From Cohnella sp. OV330 (lineage in GTDB: Bacteria > Bacillota > Bacilli > Paenibacillales > Paenibacillaceae): DNA of 64,000 nt. A program made the translations under genes and the position numbers. The notes below the pieces were generated by a model. That model searched no databases and had not been told where the DNA came from. It saw nothing but the letters and a program-made list of their open reading frames with translations. How positions within the stretch are numbered: position 1 is the first letter of the stretch; each line of letters opens with the position of its first letter. The DNA lies in NCBI RefSeq assembly GCF_900112065.1, contig NZ_FOKE01000003.1, positions 446,957 to 510,956 on the forward strand, written 5' to 3'. Positions 44,658 to 53,613 of this stretch are shown one piece after another.

Positions 44658-45782
44658 TTGAAGCCCATCGCGAGCTCGGCTGCCTTGGCCGCCGTTCTTT
44701 TACTGGCGCTGACCGGCTGCGCGAGCGGCTCATCGGAAGATCCGATGCTGACGTCTGCGGGCAAAAGCTTTGTATTGCGCGGCATCTCGGGCGTGTTGCA
44801 AGTATCGCAGATCACGGGGGCGGATTCGCCGAACAAGACCGACCGCTATGCCGTCTACGGCACCGATCTGGGCTCTATGATGAACGACGGCGACCGGACG
44901 TACTTCGTCTTCGGCGACACGTTCGGGGAAAGGTCGGCGGACCAGATCGGCGGCGGCGGAAGCTTCTGGCGATCCAATACGCTCGGATTCACGAAAGACG
45001 ACGATCCGTCGGACGGCATCGCGCTGAACGGCATGATCGCGGAGGAGGACGGCACGGCCAAGGAGCTGCTCCCTTCCAGGAAAATCGACTACGACGAGAT
45101 GACGAAGATTCCGACGCACGGCGTGGCGGCGAACGGCGCGCTCTACCTGTACTACATGTCGGTGAGCCATTGGGGCGACCCGGGCCGGTGGGATGCGGGC
45201 TACGCGAGCTTGGCCAAGTCCGCGGACCAAGGACAGAACTGGACGCTGATGGACGGCGTGAGATGGCCGGGCGACAGCGGCTTTATCCAGGTGAGTCCTT
45301 ATAAGGTGAATTCGGACGGAGGCCAATCGGAAATCTACTTCTGGTGCATCCCGGCCGGACGGTTCGGCGGCGTGAAGCTGATGAAGGTCGCGGAGGCCGA
45401 CATCGAGCGGCAGTGGGCCTACAAGTATTACGCAGGCCTGGATGACATGCAAAAGCCCATCTGGAGCGAGGACATGGCGCAGGCCGCCACCGTCGTGGAC
45501 GATACGGCAGGAGAGCTGTCCGTCGTATGGAACGCCTATCTCGGACGGTGGATCATGACCTATCTGCAGGAAGGGCGCGGCGTCGTCATCCGCGAAGGCT
45601 TGGCGCCATGGGGACCATGGGGCGAAGCGATCGATCTCGTAACGAAAGAAGAGCAGCCCGGTTTGTACGGACCGTACATGAACGACCGCTACGCGGAAGG
45701 CGACGGAAAGACGATCTACTTCTCGCTGTCGCTTTGGGATCCGTACAACGTCTTTTGGTTCAAGGCGACGCTCGAAAAATGA
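44658..45782 (+). CDS. DUF4185/GH183-type lipoprotein, putative endo-D-arabinanase (374 aa)
   Basis: Signal peptide with lipobox LTGC (Cys21), so anchored outside the membrane. The rest follows the DUF4185 pattern: YAVYGTDLGSMM (Asp70), FVFGDTFGE (Asp87), FWRSNTLGFTKDDDPSDG, MTKIPTHGVAANG, LYYMSVSHWGDPGRWDAGYA, SADQGQNW. DUF4185 proteins were recently shown to include endo-alpha-D-arabinanases (GH183) acting on mycobacterial arabinogalactan and lipoarabinomannan. TTG start follows GAAAGGAGGTG; the open frame extends 68 codons upstream but those are out of phase with the preceding gene's protein. Only 28 bp after GH172-2. Function by family and context; not proven. Confidence 0.85.
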   Translation: MKPIASSAALAAVLLLALTGCASGSSEDPMLTSAGKSFVLRGISGVLQVSQITGADSPNKTDRYAVYGTDLGSMMNDGDRTYFVFGDTFGERSADQIGGGGSFWRSNTLGFTKDDDPSDGIALNGMIAEEDGTAKELLPSRKIDYDEMTKIPTHGVAANGALYLYYMSVSHWGDPGRWDAGYASLAKSADQGQNWTLMDGVRWPGDSGFIQVSPYKVNSDGGQSEIYFWCIPAGRFGGVKLMKVAEADIERQWAYKYYAGLDDMQKPIWSEDMAQAATVVDDTAGELSVVWNAYLGRWIMTYLQEGRGVVIREGLAPWGPWGEAIDLVTKEEQPGLYGPYMNDRYAEGDGKTIYFSLSLWDPYNVFWFKATLEK

Positions 45783-45821
45783 AAGCGCAAACAGAGAACG
45801 AAAATAGGGAGGACTTAATTC

Positions 45822-47270
45822 ATGCACGCTAAAAAGGGCAAAAAGCTCCAATCTCTGACGGCGATGTCTTCCGCGCTCCTGACTTTGTCGCTCGCGGTCA
45901 CGGCCTGCGGGGGCTCGAACGGCTCGGGCGAGGCCAGCCCGAGCGCATCGGCCAGTTCCAGCGCTGCCGCAAGTCCGAGCGCGTCCGCATCCGCATCTCC
46001 GTCGGCATCCGCGAGCGCCTCGGAGAGCGCCGCGCCCGCTGAGAAGGTCAAGATCGATTTCTGGACGCAGAAATTCGAGGATACGACCGACGCCTGGTTC
46101 AAGAAGTACGTCGACGCGTACAACAAGTCCCAGAGCAACGTCGAGATCAAGCTCACGATCGTGCCGGGCGACGCCTGGGACCAGAAGATGAAGGCCGCCC
46201 AAGCCGCTGGCAAGGCGCCGGAGATCCGCACGATCAGCTACGGCAACATCGCCAACGCCGCCAAGACGGGACAGATCCTGCCGCTCGACGATCTCATGGC
46301 CCCGGCCGTCTTCGACGACCTGTACGACAACGTCAAGGAATTCGTCAACGTCGGCGGCAAATATTATGCCTATCCGAAGCTCGTCGAGCCTTCGTCCGTC
46401 ATGTTCTACCGCAAGGATCTGTTCGAGGCGGCCGGCCTCGACCCGGAGAAGCCGCCGACGACCTGGGCGGAGCTGCTCGAAGACGCCAAGGCGCTGACGA
46501 AAAAGGGCGTGTTCGGACTCTCGATCGCGCAGAACGCGCCGGACCTGGGCTGGTCGAGCTGGGGGCTGCAGTACAACGCCGCGGGCCATCTTGCGCTGAC
46601 GGACGACTGGTCCAAGGCCGACATCAATAACGACGGTTACAAGGCCCTCTACAAGTTCTATCAGGACGCCTATCAATCCGGCGCCATGCCGAAGCAGCAG
46701 CTCGCGCCCTATGCGGACATCAAGGGCTTCGGCGAGGGCAAGGTCGCGATCCAGATTTGCGGCTCCTGGGCGATCGGCCAGCTTCGCAACTCTTACAAGA
46801 ACCTGATCGACAAAGTCGGCATCGCCCCGATGGCCTCCATCGACGGCGACCAGACGAAGCCGACGGCGACGCTCGGCGGCTGGACGCTCGCCGTCGACGG
46901 CAAGGCGGGCCACCCTCAGCAGGCTGCCGACTTCATCTCGTACCTGCTGGCCGGCGACCCGCAGATCATGATCGACTTCTTCAAGTCGGCGCAGTTCTCC
47001 AAGTTCTCGCCGCGCAAGTCCGTCGACGAGGCGATGAAGACCGATCCGGACGCCTCCAAGGATACGTGGCGCGCGCTGATCGCGGAGAAGATCATCCCGT
47101 ACGCGAAGGCGGAGCCGCTCTATCCGTGGGACGTCGCCCTGGCGGTGTCCACCGGGATCGAATCCGCGATGAAGGGGACCAGCGTCGACAAGGCGATCGC
47201 CAAGGCGGAGAAGGACGTCAACGACTTCATCGCGAAAAACAAGCTCGCCGGCACGAATCCGCGGGCATAA
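45822..47270 (+). CDS. Sugar ABC transporter substrate-binding lipoprotein (482 aa)
   Basis: Family 1 solute-binding protein; signal peptide with lipobox VTAC (Cys about 29), then a low-complexity Ser/Ala/Pro linker of about 45 residues before the binding fold (KIDFWTQKFEDTTDAWF, VMFYRKDLFEAAGLDPEKPPTTWAELLED, ATLGGWTLAVDGKAGHPQQAADFISYL). AGGGAGGA precedes the ATG. Placed directly after the GH183-like lipoprotein, so it should bind the oligosaccharides that enzyme releases. The long flexible linker may let it reach through the wall. Confidence 0.93.
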   Translation: MHAKKGKKLQSLTAMSSALLTLSLAVTACGGSNGSGEASPSASASSSAAASPSASASASPSASASASESAAPAEKVKIDFWTQKFEDTTDAWFKKYVDAYNKSQSNVEIKLTIVPGDAWDQKMKAAQAAGKAPEIRTISYGNIANAAKTGQILPLDDLMAPAVFDDLYDNVKEFVNVGGKYYAYPKLVEPSSVMFYRKDLFEAAGLDPEKPPTTWAELLEDAKALTKKGVFGLSIAQNAPDLGWSSWGLQYNAAGHLALTDDWSKADINNDGYKALYKFYQDAYQSGAMPKQQLAPYADIKGFGEGKVAIQICGSWAIGQLRNSYKNLIDKVGIAPMASIDGDQTKPTATLGGWTLAVDGKAGHPQQAADFISYLLAGDPQIMIDFFKSAQFSKFSPRKSVDEAMKTDPDASKDTWRALIAEKIIPYAKAEPLYPWDVALAVSTGIESAMKGTSVDKAIAKAEKDVNDFIAKNKLAGTNPRA

Positions 47271-47311
47271 AGCGCGAGAGGAACGACTCCTCCGCAAGAC
47301 AGGCACATGCG

Positions 47312-47346
47312 CGAGGACGGCGGACGCCGCGCGTCCGCCGTCCTCG
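47312..47346. promoter_or_regulatory. Perfect 16-bp hairpin between binding-protein and permease genes
   Basis: Arms at 47312-47327 and 47331-47346 are perfect inverse complements (beginning CGAGGACGGCGG) around a 3-nt loop. No T-run follows, so it is not a standard terminator. Its place, 41 bp after the binding-protein stop, fits an mRNA-stabilising or processing hairpin that favours the upstream message. Confidence 0.75.
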
Positions 47347-47379
47347 CGTCCTCATCCCGAGCCATGGCGGTGATCAAGC

Positions 47380-48267
47380 ATGCGAAAGACCCCAACGAAG
47401 CGGGACAACGGCCCTGCCTATCTCCTGCTCGCGCCCATATTGATTTTGCTGACGATCTTCGTCGTCATTCCGTTTTTCTATGCGCTCGTCGTGAGCTTCT
47501 ACGACTGGAGCTTCTATCAGGAATCCGCGTTCGTCGGCGTACGCAACTATTACCTTGTCCTGACGGACGACTTGTTCCTCGAATCGGTCTGGACCGGCCT
47601 CAAGTTCGCGCTGATGGTCGTGCCCGCGATGCTGATCCTGGCCTTCCTGTTCGCGAACGTCGTCAAGAACCTGTCGCCCCGGTTCTCCGGCTTCGTCAAG
47701 ACGTCGATCTACATCCCGACCATCATCTCGGGGATCGTCGCCTCCGTCATCTTCGTCTTCATCTACGACTATACCGCCGGCTTGGCGAACTATATTCTCG
47801 GCTGGTTCGGCATGGAGCCGAAGGCCTGGCTGGCGGAGGTGGGCACCGCGCTGCCGAGCATCGCCGTGCCGGCCGTCTGGCTGGGCTTCGGACTCACCGC
47901 GCTCATCATGCTGTCCGGCCTGCACGACATTCCGGAGAGCTATTACGAGGCGGCGGCGCTCGAAGGGGCCGGCACTTGGGCCAAGATGCGCCATATCACG
48001 ATCCCGCTCATGCGCAACGTCATTCTTTATTTGCTCGTCACCGGCTTTACTGCGCAGATCTCGCAGTTCGAGCTGTCGCTCGTCATGACGAACGGAGGTC
48101 CGCTCAGCGAGACGGTGACGCCCAACCTGTACATCCTGAATCATTTCCGCAACGACGTGATGGTCGGCAATTCGATCGCCGCCTCGCTCCTGCTATTCGT
48201 GGTGCTGGGCAGCATCTCGGCTGTCATTTTCAGAGTGCTCAATTCGGAGAAAGCCGTCGACGGCTGA
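47380..48267 (+). CDS. Sugar ABC transporter permease, UgpA type (295 aa)
   Basis: CUT1 permease, six membrane segments, EAA loop DIPESYYEAAALEGAGTWAKM. Only a weak site (GGTGAT) precedes the ATG, and the strong hairpin lies just upstream, both consistent with lower expression than the binding protein. Partner of the binding protein at 45822 and the permease at 48300. Confidence 0.94.
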   Translation: MRKTPTKRDNGPAYLLLAPILILLTIFVVIPFFYALVVSFYDWSFYQESAFVGVRNYYLVLTDDLFLESVWTGLKFALMVVPAMLILAFLFANVVKNLSPRFSGFVKTSIYIPTIISGIVASVIFVFIYDYTAGLANYILGWFGMEPKAWLAEVGTALPSIAVPAVWLGFGLTALIMLSGLHDIPESYYEAAALEGAGTWAKMRHITIPLMRNVILYLLVTGFTAQISQFELSLVMTNGGPLSETVTPNLYILNHFRNDVMVGNSIAASLLLFVVLGSISAVIFRVLNSEKAVDG

Positions 48268-48299
48268 TCCGCGCTACCGCAGAAAGGAGGATGCCTAGC

Positions 48300-49124
48300 A
48301 TGCATACACTCACTCGCTTGCAAAAGTCGCTGATCGCGACAATCTCGGCGGTCGTGACGCTGGTCGCGCTTTTCCCGCTGCTATGGGTCGTCATCGCGGG
48401 CTTCAAGGAGCGGGCGGAGGTGCTGGCGACGCCGTTCCGCTTTTTCCCGAAGCGCTGGCTCGTGCAAAACTACACGGACATCCTCGGCGACGGGACGTTC
48501 CTGAAGTCGATGGCGGTCACGTTCGGCGGCGCCGTCCTGTTCGCCGTGCTCAGCCTCGCCGTCAACTCGGCGGCCGCTTATGTTTTCGCCAGGCTTGATT
48601 TCCGGTTCAAGCGGTTCCTCTGGGTGTACGTCATCACCACGATGTTCATTCCCGGCATGGCGATCCTGCTCACCTCCTTTATCGTCGTGAACAAGATGGG
48701 CATGCTCGATACGCTATGGGTGCTCGTGCTTCCCGGGGTCGCCTCGGCGGGCCATATGTTTTTTATCCGGCAGTTCTACTTGAACATTCCGCTCGCGCTG
48801 GAGGAGGCGGCCCTGATCGACGGGGCCGGACGGATCAAGATCTTCACGGCCGTCTTTCTGCCGATGTCGTTCCCCGTGTTCGTCATCGTCGGGATCGGGT
48901 CGTACCTGGGTTACTGGAATTCGTTCGTGTGGCCGACGATGACGATCACCAACCCGAACCTGTTCCAGATCATGCAGTACCTGTACACGTTCCGCTCCGA
49001 GCGGGCGACCGAGATGGGGATGCTCATGGCCGGTTCCGCCTTGTCCGCGCTGCCGACGATTATCCTGTTCCTGATCTTCCAGAAGCACATCATCTCGGGC
49101 ATCAAGATATCCGGGTTGAAATAA
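48300..49124 (+). CDS. Sugar ABC transporter permease, UgpE type (274 aa)
   Basis: Second CUT1 permease with EAA loop NIPLALEEAALIDGAGRIKIF and C-terminal LFLIFQKHIISGI. AAAGGAGG lies 9 bp before the ATG at 48300; another ATG at 48291 abuts the site and is unlikely. The frame is open far upstream through the previous gene, but that part is a shadow. No ATPase gene in the operon. Confidence 0.94.
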   Translation: MHTLTRLQKSLIATISAVVTLVALFPLLWVVIAGFKERAEVLATPFRFFPKRWLVQNYTDILGDGTFLKSMAVTFGGAVLFAVLSLAVNSAAAYVFARLDFRFKRFLWVYVITTMFIPGMAILLTSFIVVNKMGMLDTLWVLVLPGVASAGHMFFIRQFYLNIPLALEEAALIDGAGRIKIFTAVFLPMSFPVFVIVGIGSYLGYWNSFVWPTMTITNPNLFQIMQYLYTFRSERATEMGMLMAGSALSALPTIILFLIFQKHIISGIKISGLK

Positions 49125-49148
49125 GCGGGCGCGCGGAGGCGGCTATCG

Positions 49149-51440
49149 ATGATCGTACTGGAAAATGAACGGCTGCGTCTGGAATTGGGGGAGCGCGACG
49201 GCGCGATTCGGGGTCTTCGGGACCTGAGGCGCGGCATCGATTATACGGCGGGAACGAGCGCCGCGCCTGTCGTCGCGTTCCGGGTGGAGACGGACGACGG
49301 CTTCGAAGAAGACTTCGAATCGTTCGAATGGTCGTGGACCGGCGAGACGGAAGGGAATGAGGCCGGGGAAACGCAGGGACAGGCGGGGAAAGAGCGCGGC
49401 GTCGCGCTCGTCTGGCGGACGTCCGGCGGCGTCACGGTGCGCGCGGAGGTCTCGCTGGAGGCGGAAGCGGAGACGCTCCGTTTTCGCTGCTCGGCGGACA
49501 ACGCGTCGCAGGGGCGCCTGCACAGCCTGGAATATCCGGTGTTTCCGGATCTCGTCTCGCTGACGGCGGGCGGAGAGCAGGACTATATCGCGCATCCGTT
49601 CGCGACCGGCGTCCTCGTGCGCAATCCGATGAAGCATTTCTCGGCGAACGGCGCCGGTCTCCGGTACATGCCGTATCCCGAGAGTTTTTCCGGCGCATCG
49701 ATGCAGTTTTTCGCCTATTACGGCGCGGGCAGGGGCGGATTGTACTTTGCGGCGCCAGACGGGAACGGGCATCCCAAGTGGCTGAATTTCTACAAAAACG
49801 GCGGCGGTCTGCTGGAAGCGTCCTTCATCCACGGATGCGAGGATATCGGCGCGGGCAAGGGTATCGCGCCGCCGTACGAAGTGCAGGCCGCCCTCTTGGA
49901 CGGAGAGGGCTGGCACGAAGCGGCGGAGCGCTACAGGCAGTGGGCAGAGCGGCAGTTCTGGTGCGCGAAGGGCAAGCTCGCGGACCGCGCGGACGAGGAC
50001 GGCGCCTGGCTGTTCAGGGACATGGGCGCGGCTACGTTCGGCATCAACGCGGGTGCGGATCGGACGGCTTGGCTGCATGCTTACCACGCGCGCATCGGCA
50101 CGCCGATGTTCCACGTGCTCGGACCGGACTGGACGAACGCGCCCCAGACGTTCGGCAGCGGCGTGCCGGGGGGCATGGCCGATTGGTTCCCGACCCGCTT
50201 CAATCGCGCCAATCTGGACGTCATGAAACAATACGGAGACAAGTACGCGCCCTTCGAGTTCGACTATCTGTACCATTTCGGAGGCGCCGACGGCGAGTTG
50301 GGCCGCGCGGCCGCGCAGGTTTTTCCCGACAACAAGAAGAGCATCGATGCGTACCGTTTTCCTTTTCTGTGCCCCGCCCATCCGTACGCGCACGATTTTC
50401 ACGTGCGGCGGGACGCGGAGCTCGCGCGGACGACCGACGTCGACGCGATCTATTACGATATCTCGGCGAACAACATTCTCAAGGTTTGCATGGACGAAAC
50501 CCATGGTCATCCGGTCGGCGCAGGGCGCGCGATCGAGGAGGCTTATCGCCGCAACTACGCGGACACGAAGGCCGCCATGGACAGCATCGCAGGCCGGTAC
50601 GTCCCGATGGGCACGGAAATGATGAACGAGACGATGCTCGGACGCATCGACTTCTACCAGGCGCGCGCGGGCGGCCAGCCGGCCGCGCCGCTGGAGATCT
50701 ATCCGATGCGCGACCTGCTCAAGAGCGGGGACGCGGAGCTGATCCCCCTGTTTGCCTACGTGTACCACGACTACGGCATCTTGCGCCTTGACGGCTGGGG
50801 CAAGCTCGCGCGGGAGATCGGCGATCTGTTCTATTTTACGGTCGCTCGCACGTATCTATGGGGCGGCCTGTACGAGCTCAACTACGAGTACAGCCCGATG
50901 GAGTCGCTGGACGGCGCGGAGAACGCGCCGGAGGAGCACTATTATACGTTCGAGCCGAGGGGCTATGCCTTCGATGAATCGCGGGCGGATTACGTCGGCG
51001 TCTATGCGCGGCTTCGCGTCGGCGCGGCGAACAAGTACTGGGCGTTCGGTCGGATGCTGCGCCCGCTCGAATTCAAGCCGCCCCGCGTCGCGCTGGACTG
51101 GTTTCACTATAACCACGGCACGGAGTCGCCGGAATACAACGACGCGGGCACGCTGACGGTGGACGCCGTCGTTCATTCGGTCTGGCGGTATAAGGAGGAG
51201 AGCGTCGGGCTGTTCTTCGCCAACGCGAGCGGCGATCCGCAGCGAGTGAGCGCTGGGATCGATCCCGCCGACTATGGGATGTCGCGTATCGAGGCGTCCT
51301 TGCACGGAGCGGAGACCGCGGACGTCCCGCTGCTCGAGCGCGAGCCTGACGGCAGCTTGGCATTCGGGATTCCGGCGCGGGCGCTTCTCCTGATCGAGCT
51401 GTCCGGCCCGATTCATCGCGAAGAAGGCGTGGTACGATGA
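49149..51440 (+). CDS. Large DUF6259-like putative glycoside hydrolase (763 aa)
   Basis: Probably of the DUF6259 group, an uncharacterised family. An N-terminal beta-sandwich of about 250 residues (IVLENERLRLELGERDGAIR, as in GH36/GH101-like enzymes) is followed by a likely TIM barrel: FHVLGPDWTNAP, then AIYYDISANN, where the Asp after two Tyr is placed like a barrel nucleophile, and VPMGTEMMNE with candidate acid/base Glu residues. A C-terminal beta domain ends at GIPARALLLIELSGP. No signal peptide. It starts 24 bp after the permease gene, inside the arabinan-type operon, so it probably attacks an imported oligosaccharide. Family name and mechanism are inference. Confidence 0.7.
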   Translation: MIVLENERLRLELGERDGAIRGLRDLRRGIDYTAGTSAAPVVAFRVETDDGFEEDFESFEWSWTGETEGNEAGETQGQAGKERGVALVWRTSGGVTVRAEVSLEAEAETLRFRCSADNASQGRLHSLEYPVFPDLVSLTAGGEQDYIAHPFATGVLVRNPMKHFSANGAGLRYMPYPESFSGASMQFFAYYGAGRGGLYFAAPDGNGHPKWLNFYKNGGGLLEASFIHGCEDIGAGKGIAPPYEVQAALLDGEGWHEAAERYRQWAERQFWCAKGKLADRADEDGAWLFRDMGAATFGINAGADRTAWLHAYHARIGTPMFHVLGPDWTNAPQTFGSGVPGGMADWFPTRFNRANLDVMKQYGDKYAPFEFDYLYHFGGADGELGRAAAQVFPDNKKSIDAYRFPFLCPAHPYAHDFHVRRDAELARTTDVDAIYYDISANNILKVCMDETHGHPVGAGRAIEEAYRRNYADTKAAMDSIAGRYVPMGTEMMNETMLGRIDFYQARAGGQPAAPLEIYPMRDLLKSGDAELIPLFAYVYHDYGILRLDGWGKLAREIGDLFYFTVARTYLWGGLYELNYEYSPMESLDGAENAPEEHYYTFEPRGYAFDESRADYVGVYARLRVGAANKYWAFGRMLRPLEFKPPRVALDWFHYNHGTESPEYNDAGTLTVDAVVHSVWRYKEESVGLFFANASGDPQRVSAGIDPADYGMSRIEASLHGAETADVPLLEREPDGSLAFGIPARALLLIELSGPIHREEGVVR

Positions 51441-51531
51441 AGGCATTGGTCGGCATAAGGACGTGCCGGGCCGTCGTTTAATCTCGGCTAGCTATATAGT
51501 TGCGCTAAGGCGCAGACAGGAGGCCTGCCGT

Positions 51532-53574
51532 TTGAAGCAGACCGAATTCACTCATTTGTTCGATGGCAGGTTCGTCCGGCAGGTTCTCTGCGATTCGCTC
51601 GGAGCGGCGTCGCCCGAGGTGACTGTCGATTCGCATGAAGGGGAAGCGCTGCATTGCACGATGACCTTCACGCTCGGCGCGCCGACCCTGCAGGACGACT
51701 GGCGCCTGCGCCTCGAGCCGGCGTTCGAGCCGGATTTTCGCTGGGCGCCGCATCTGACGCCGACGGACCGGCATGTCATCGACCAGCATTGCTTCCGTTC
51801 GCCCGCGCTCATCGTCGGGAATCGGCAGCGAACGTTGATCCTGATCCCGGATCTCGATCTGCTCGCAGCGGATGCGCCGGTCAGCTGGTACATGGACCTC
51901 GACGCGCCGCGCAATTCGCTGACGCTCGGCATGAGCCGCAGCCGGCCGGAGGAGCATGTGCTGTTCGTCCGGGAGCCGGGAGCCGCTTATCCCGCGGGGA
52001 CGGTGCGGATCGGCTTTTACCTCATGGCGTTCGAGGATGAGGCGGTCGCGGCGGACCCTTGGCGTCCCGCGCTCGCTTTCCTGTGGCGGCGCTGGGGCGC
52101 GGCCCGCATGCGCGCGGGCGCGCCGGAGACGGCGCCGCTGCAGCGATACGTCGAGCGGACGTACGCCTGGGCGTTCGATTACTGGGCGGACGCCGTCTGG
52201 CAGCAGTTCGAGCTGAACGGCCGGGAGGTGGGCGCGTGCGCGTTCATCGTCGACGCGAGCCAGAGCCCGAACTTCCCCGGGCAGGCCAACGAGCGGGAGC
52301 CTCGCTCGATCTGGAACCAGGCCTGGTTCAGCTCGCTGCGGTCCGCGCAGGGCATGTACCGCCACGCCCGCCGGACCGGGGACGAAGATCTGCTCCGCCG
52401 CGCCCGCCTCGCCAAGGAGCTCGCGCTCTCCGCGCCGCGGCGGGACGGCCTTTTCCCGTCGGTCGTCGCGACGGAGATGGAGCGCGTCATGGCATCGGAC
52501 GGGACCGAGGTGAACCGCTCGCAGAGCTGGGAGGAGGCGTTCTGGGGCAACTCGAACCGCAACCCGCAGCATCCTTGGACGCTAGGCGGCACGATCCGGG
52601 AGGCGCCCTATCATATCCTCGACATGAGCTGGACCGCCTTCCTCATGCTGCGATGGTACCGGGAGCTGGAGCCCGACGAACGGCTGCTCGAATACGCCCG
52701 ATCTTACGCAGAGGCGCTGCTCGCGCTGCAGGATGCCGAAGGATACTTTCCGGCCTGGCTGGACCAAGCGACCCTTCGGCCGCTCCCGGAGCTGGCGCAG
52801 TCCCCGGAAGCGTCGATGTCCGTTACGTTCCTGCTGGCGCTGGAGGAGATCTTGCCCGATGCCGGATACAAGGAAGCCGCGCTGCGGGCGATGGACGCCG
52901 TGCTCGCTGACATCGTGCCGGAGGGCCGGTGGGAGGACTTCGAGACGTACTGGTCCTGCTGTCCGTACGGCGCGGATTCGCTGCAGGGACGGCGGGTGAC
53001 GCGCAACGGCATGTTCAAGCAGTGCAACCTGTCCATGTTCTGGACGGCGGAGGCGCTGCTCGCGAGCTGGCAGGCGACCGGCGAGCGGCGCTATCTCGCG
53101 GGCGGCGAGCGCTGCCTCGACGAGCTGCTGATGACGCAGGCGTCCTGGCAGCCGCCCTATATCTACGTCGAGGCGCTCGGCGGCTTCGGCGTCATGAACG
53201 CGGACGGCGAATGGAACGACGCGCGCCAGAGCCTGTTCGCCGAGCTGATCCTCCGGTACGGCATGGAGCTGGACCGGATCGAATACGTCGAGCGTGGCGT
53301 CGCGGCCCTGCGGGCGTCCTTCGTCATGATGTATGCGCCGGAGAACGCGAGGACGAAGGCGCAGTGGGAGCGGGCCTTTCCTTTTTTCGGAGAGGAAGAC
53401 TTCGGCTTCATGATGGAGAATTACGGGCACGGCGGGCAGACGGGGCCGGACGGCCTGGGGATGGGCGGCTTCACGATCTTCGATTGGGGCAACGGCGCCG
53501 CGGCCGAAGCGTACCTGCGCATCCGGGACAGGTTGGGAGACGAGCTCGAGCGGCGTTACGGGCTCTGCTTTTAA
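51532..53574 (+). CDS. Putative (alpha/alpha)6-barrel glycosidase-like protein of unknown family (680 aa)
   Basis: An N-terminal beta-rich part (about 1-190) precedes a helical part with repeated helix pairs typical of six-hairpin glycosidases: WNQAWFSSLRSAQGMYRHAR, YHILDMSWTAFLMLRWYREL, YAEALLALQDAEGYFPAWLD, CNLSMFWTAEALLASWQATG, and MMENYGHGGQTGPDGLG. Candidate catalytic acids cannot be assigned. TTG start at 51532 with AGGAGG 8 bp upstream is preferred to the GTG at 51463, which has none. No signal peptide. The gene sits between the DUF6259-like gene and the LacI regulator. Known D-arabinan enzymes include GH116, also an (alpha/alpha)6 fold, but I see no clear GH116 motif here. Confidence 0.65.
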   Translation: MKQTEFTHLFDGRFVRQVLCDSLGAASPEVTVDSHEGEALHCTMTFTLGAPTLQDDWRLRLEPAFEPDFRWAPHLTPTDRHVIDQHCFRSPALIVGNRQRTLILIPDLDLLAADAPVSWYMDLDAPRNSLTLGMSRSRPEEHVLFVREPGAAYPAGTVRIGFYLMAFEDEAVAADPWRPALAFLWRRWGAARMRAGAPETAPLQRYVERTYAWAFDYWADAVWQQFELNGREVGACAFIVDASQSPNFPGQANEREPRSIWNQAWFSSLRSAQGMYRHARRTGDEDLLRRARLAKELALSAPRRDGLFPSVVATEMERVMASDGTEVNRSQSWEEAFWGNSNRNPQHPWTLGGTIREAPYHILDMSWTAFLMLRWYRELEPDERLLEYARSYAEALLALQDAEGYFPAWLDQATLRPLPELAQSPEASMSVTFLLALEEILPDAGYKEAALRAMDAVLADIVPEGRWEDFETYWSCCPYGADSLQGRRVTRNGMFKQCNLSMFWTAEALLASWQATGERRYLAGGERCLDELLMTQASWQPPYIYVEALGGFGVMNADGEWNDARQSLFAELILRYGMELDRIEYVERGVAALRASFVMMYAPENARTKAQWERAFPFFGEEDFGFMMENYGHGGQTGPDGLGMGGFTIFDWGNGAAAEAYLRIRDRLGDELERRYGLCF

Positions 53575-53613
53575 CGAGGAACGGGGAAAGAGGAAGGAGG
53601 TCGGAGGAACACG

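Noticed and set aside
44730-47306. Minus-strand open frame of 858 codons
   Set aside because: Runs across two clear plus-strand genes (GH183-like and binding protein); composition is that of an antisense shadow.
47307-49124. Single 605-codon permease gene
   Set aside because: The first 331 codons are the wrong frame of the permease at 47380; the second permease starts at 48300 with AAAGGAGG.
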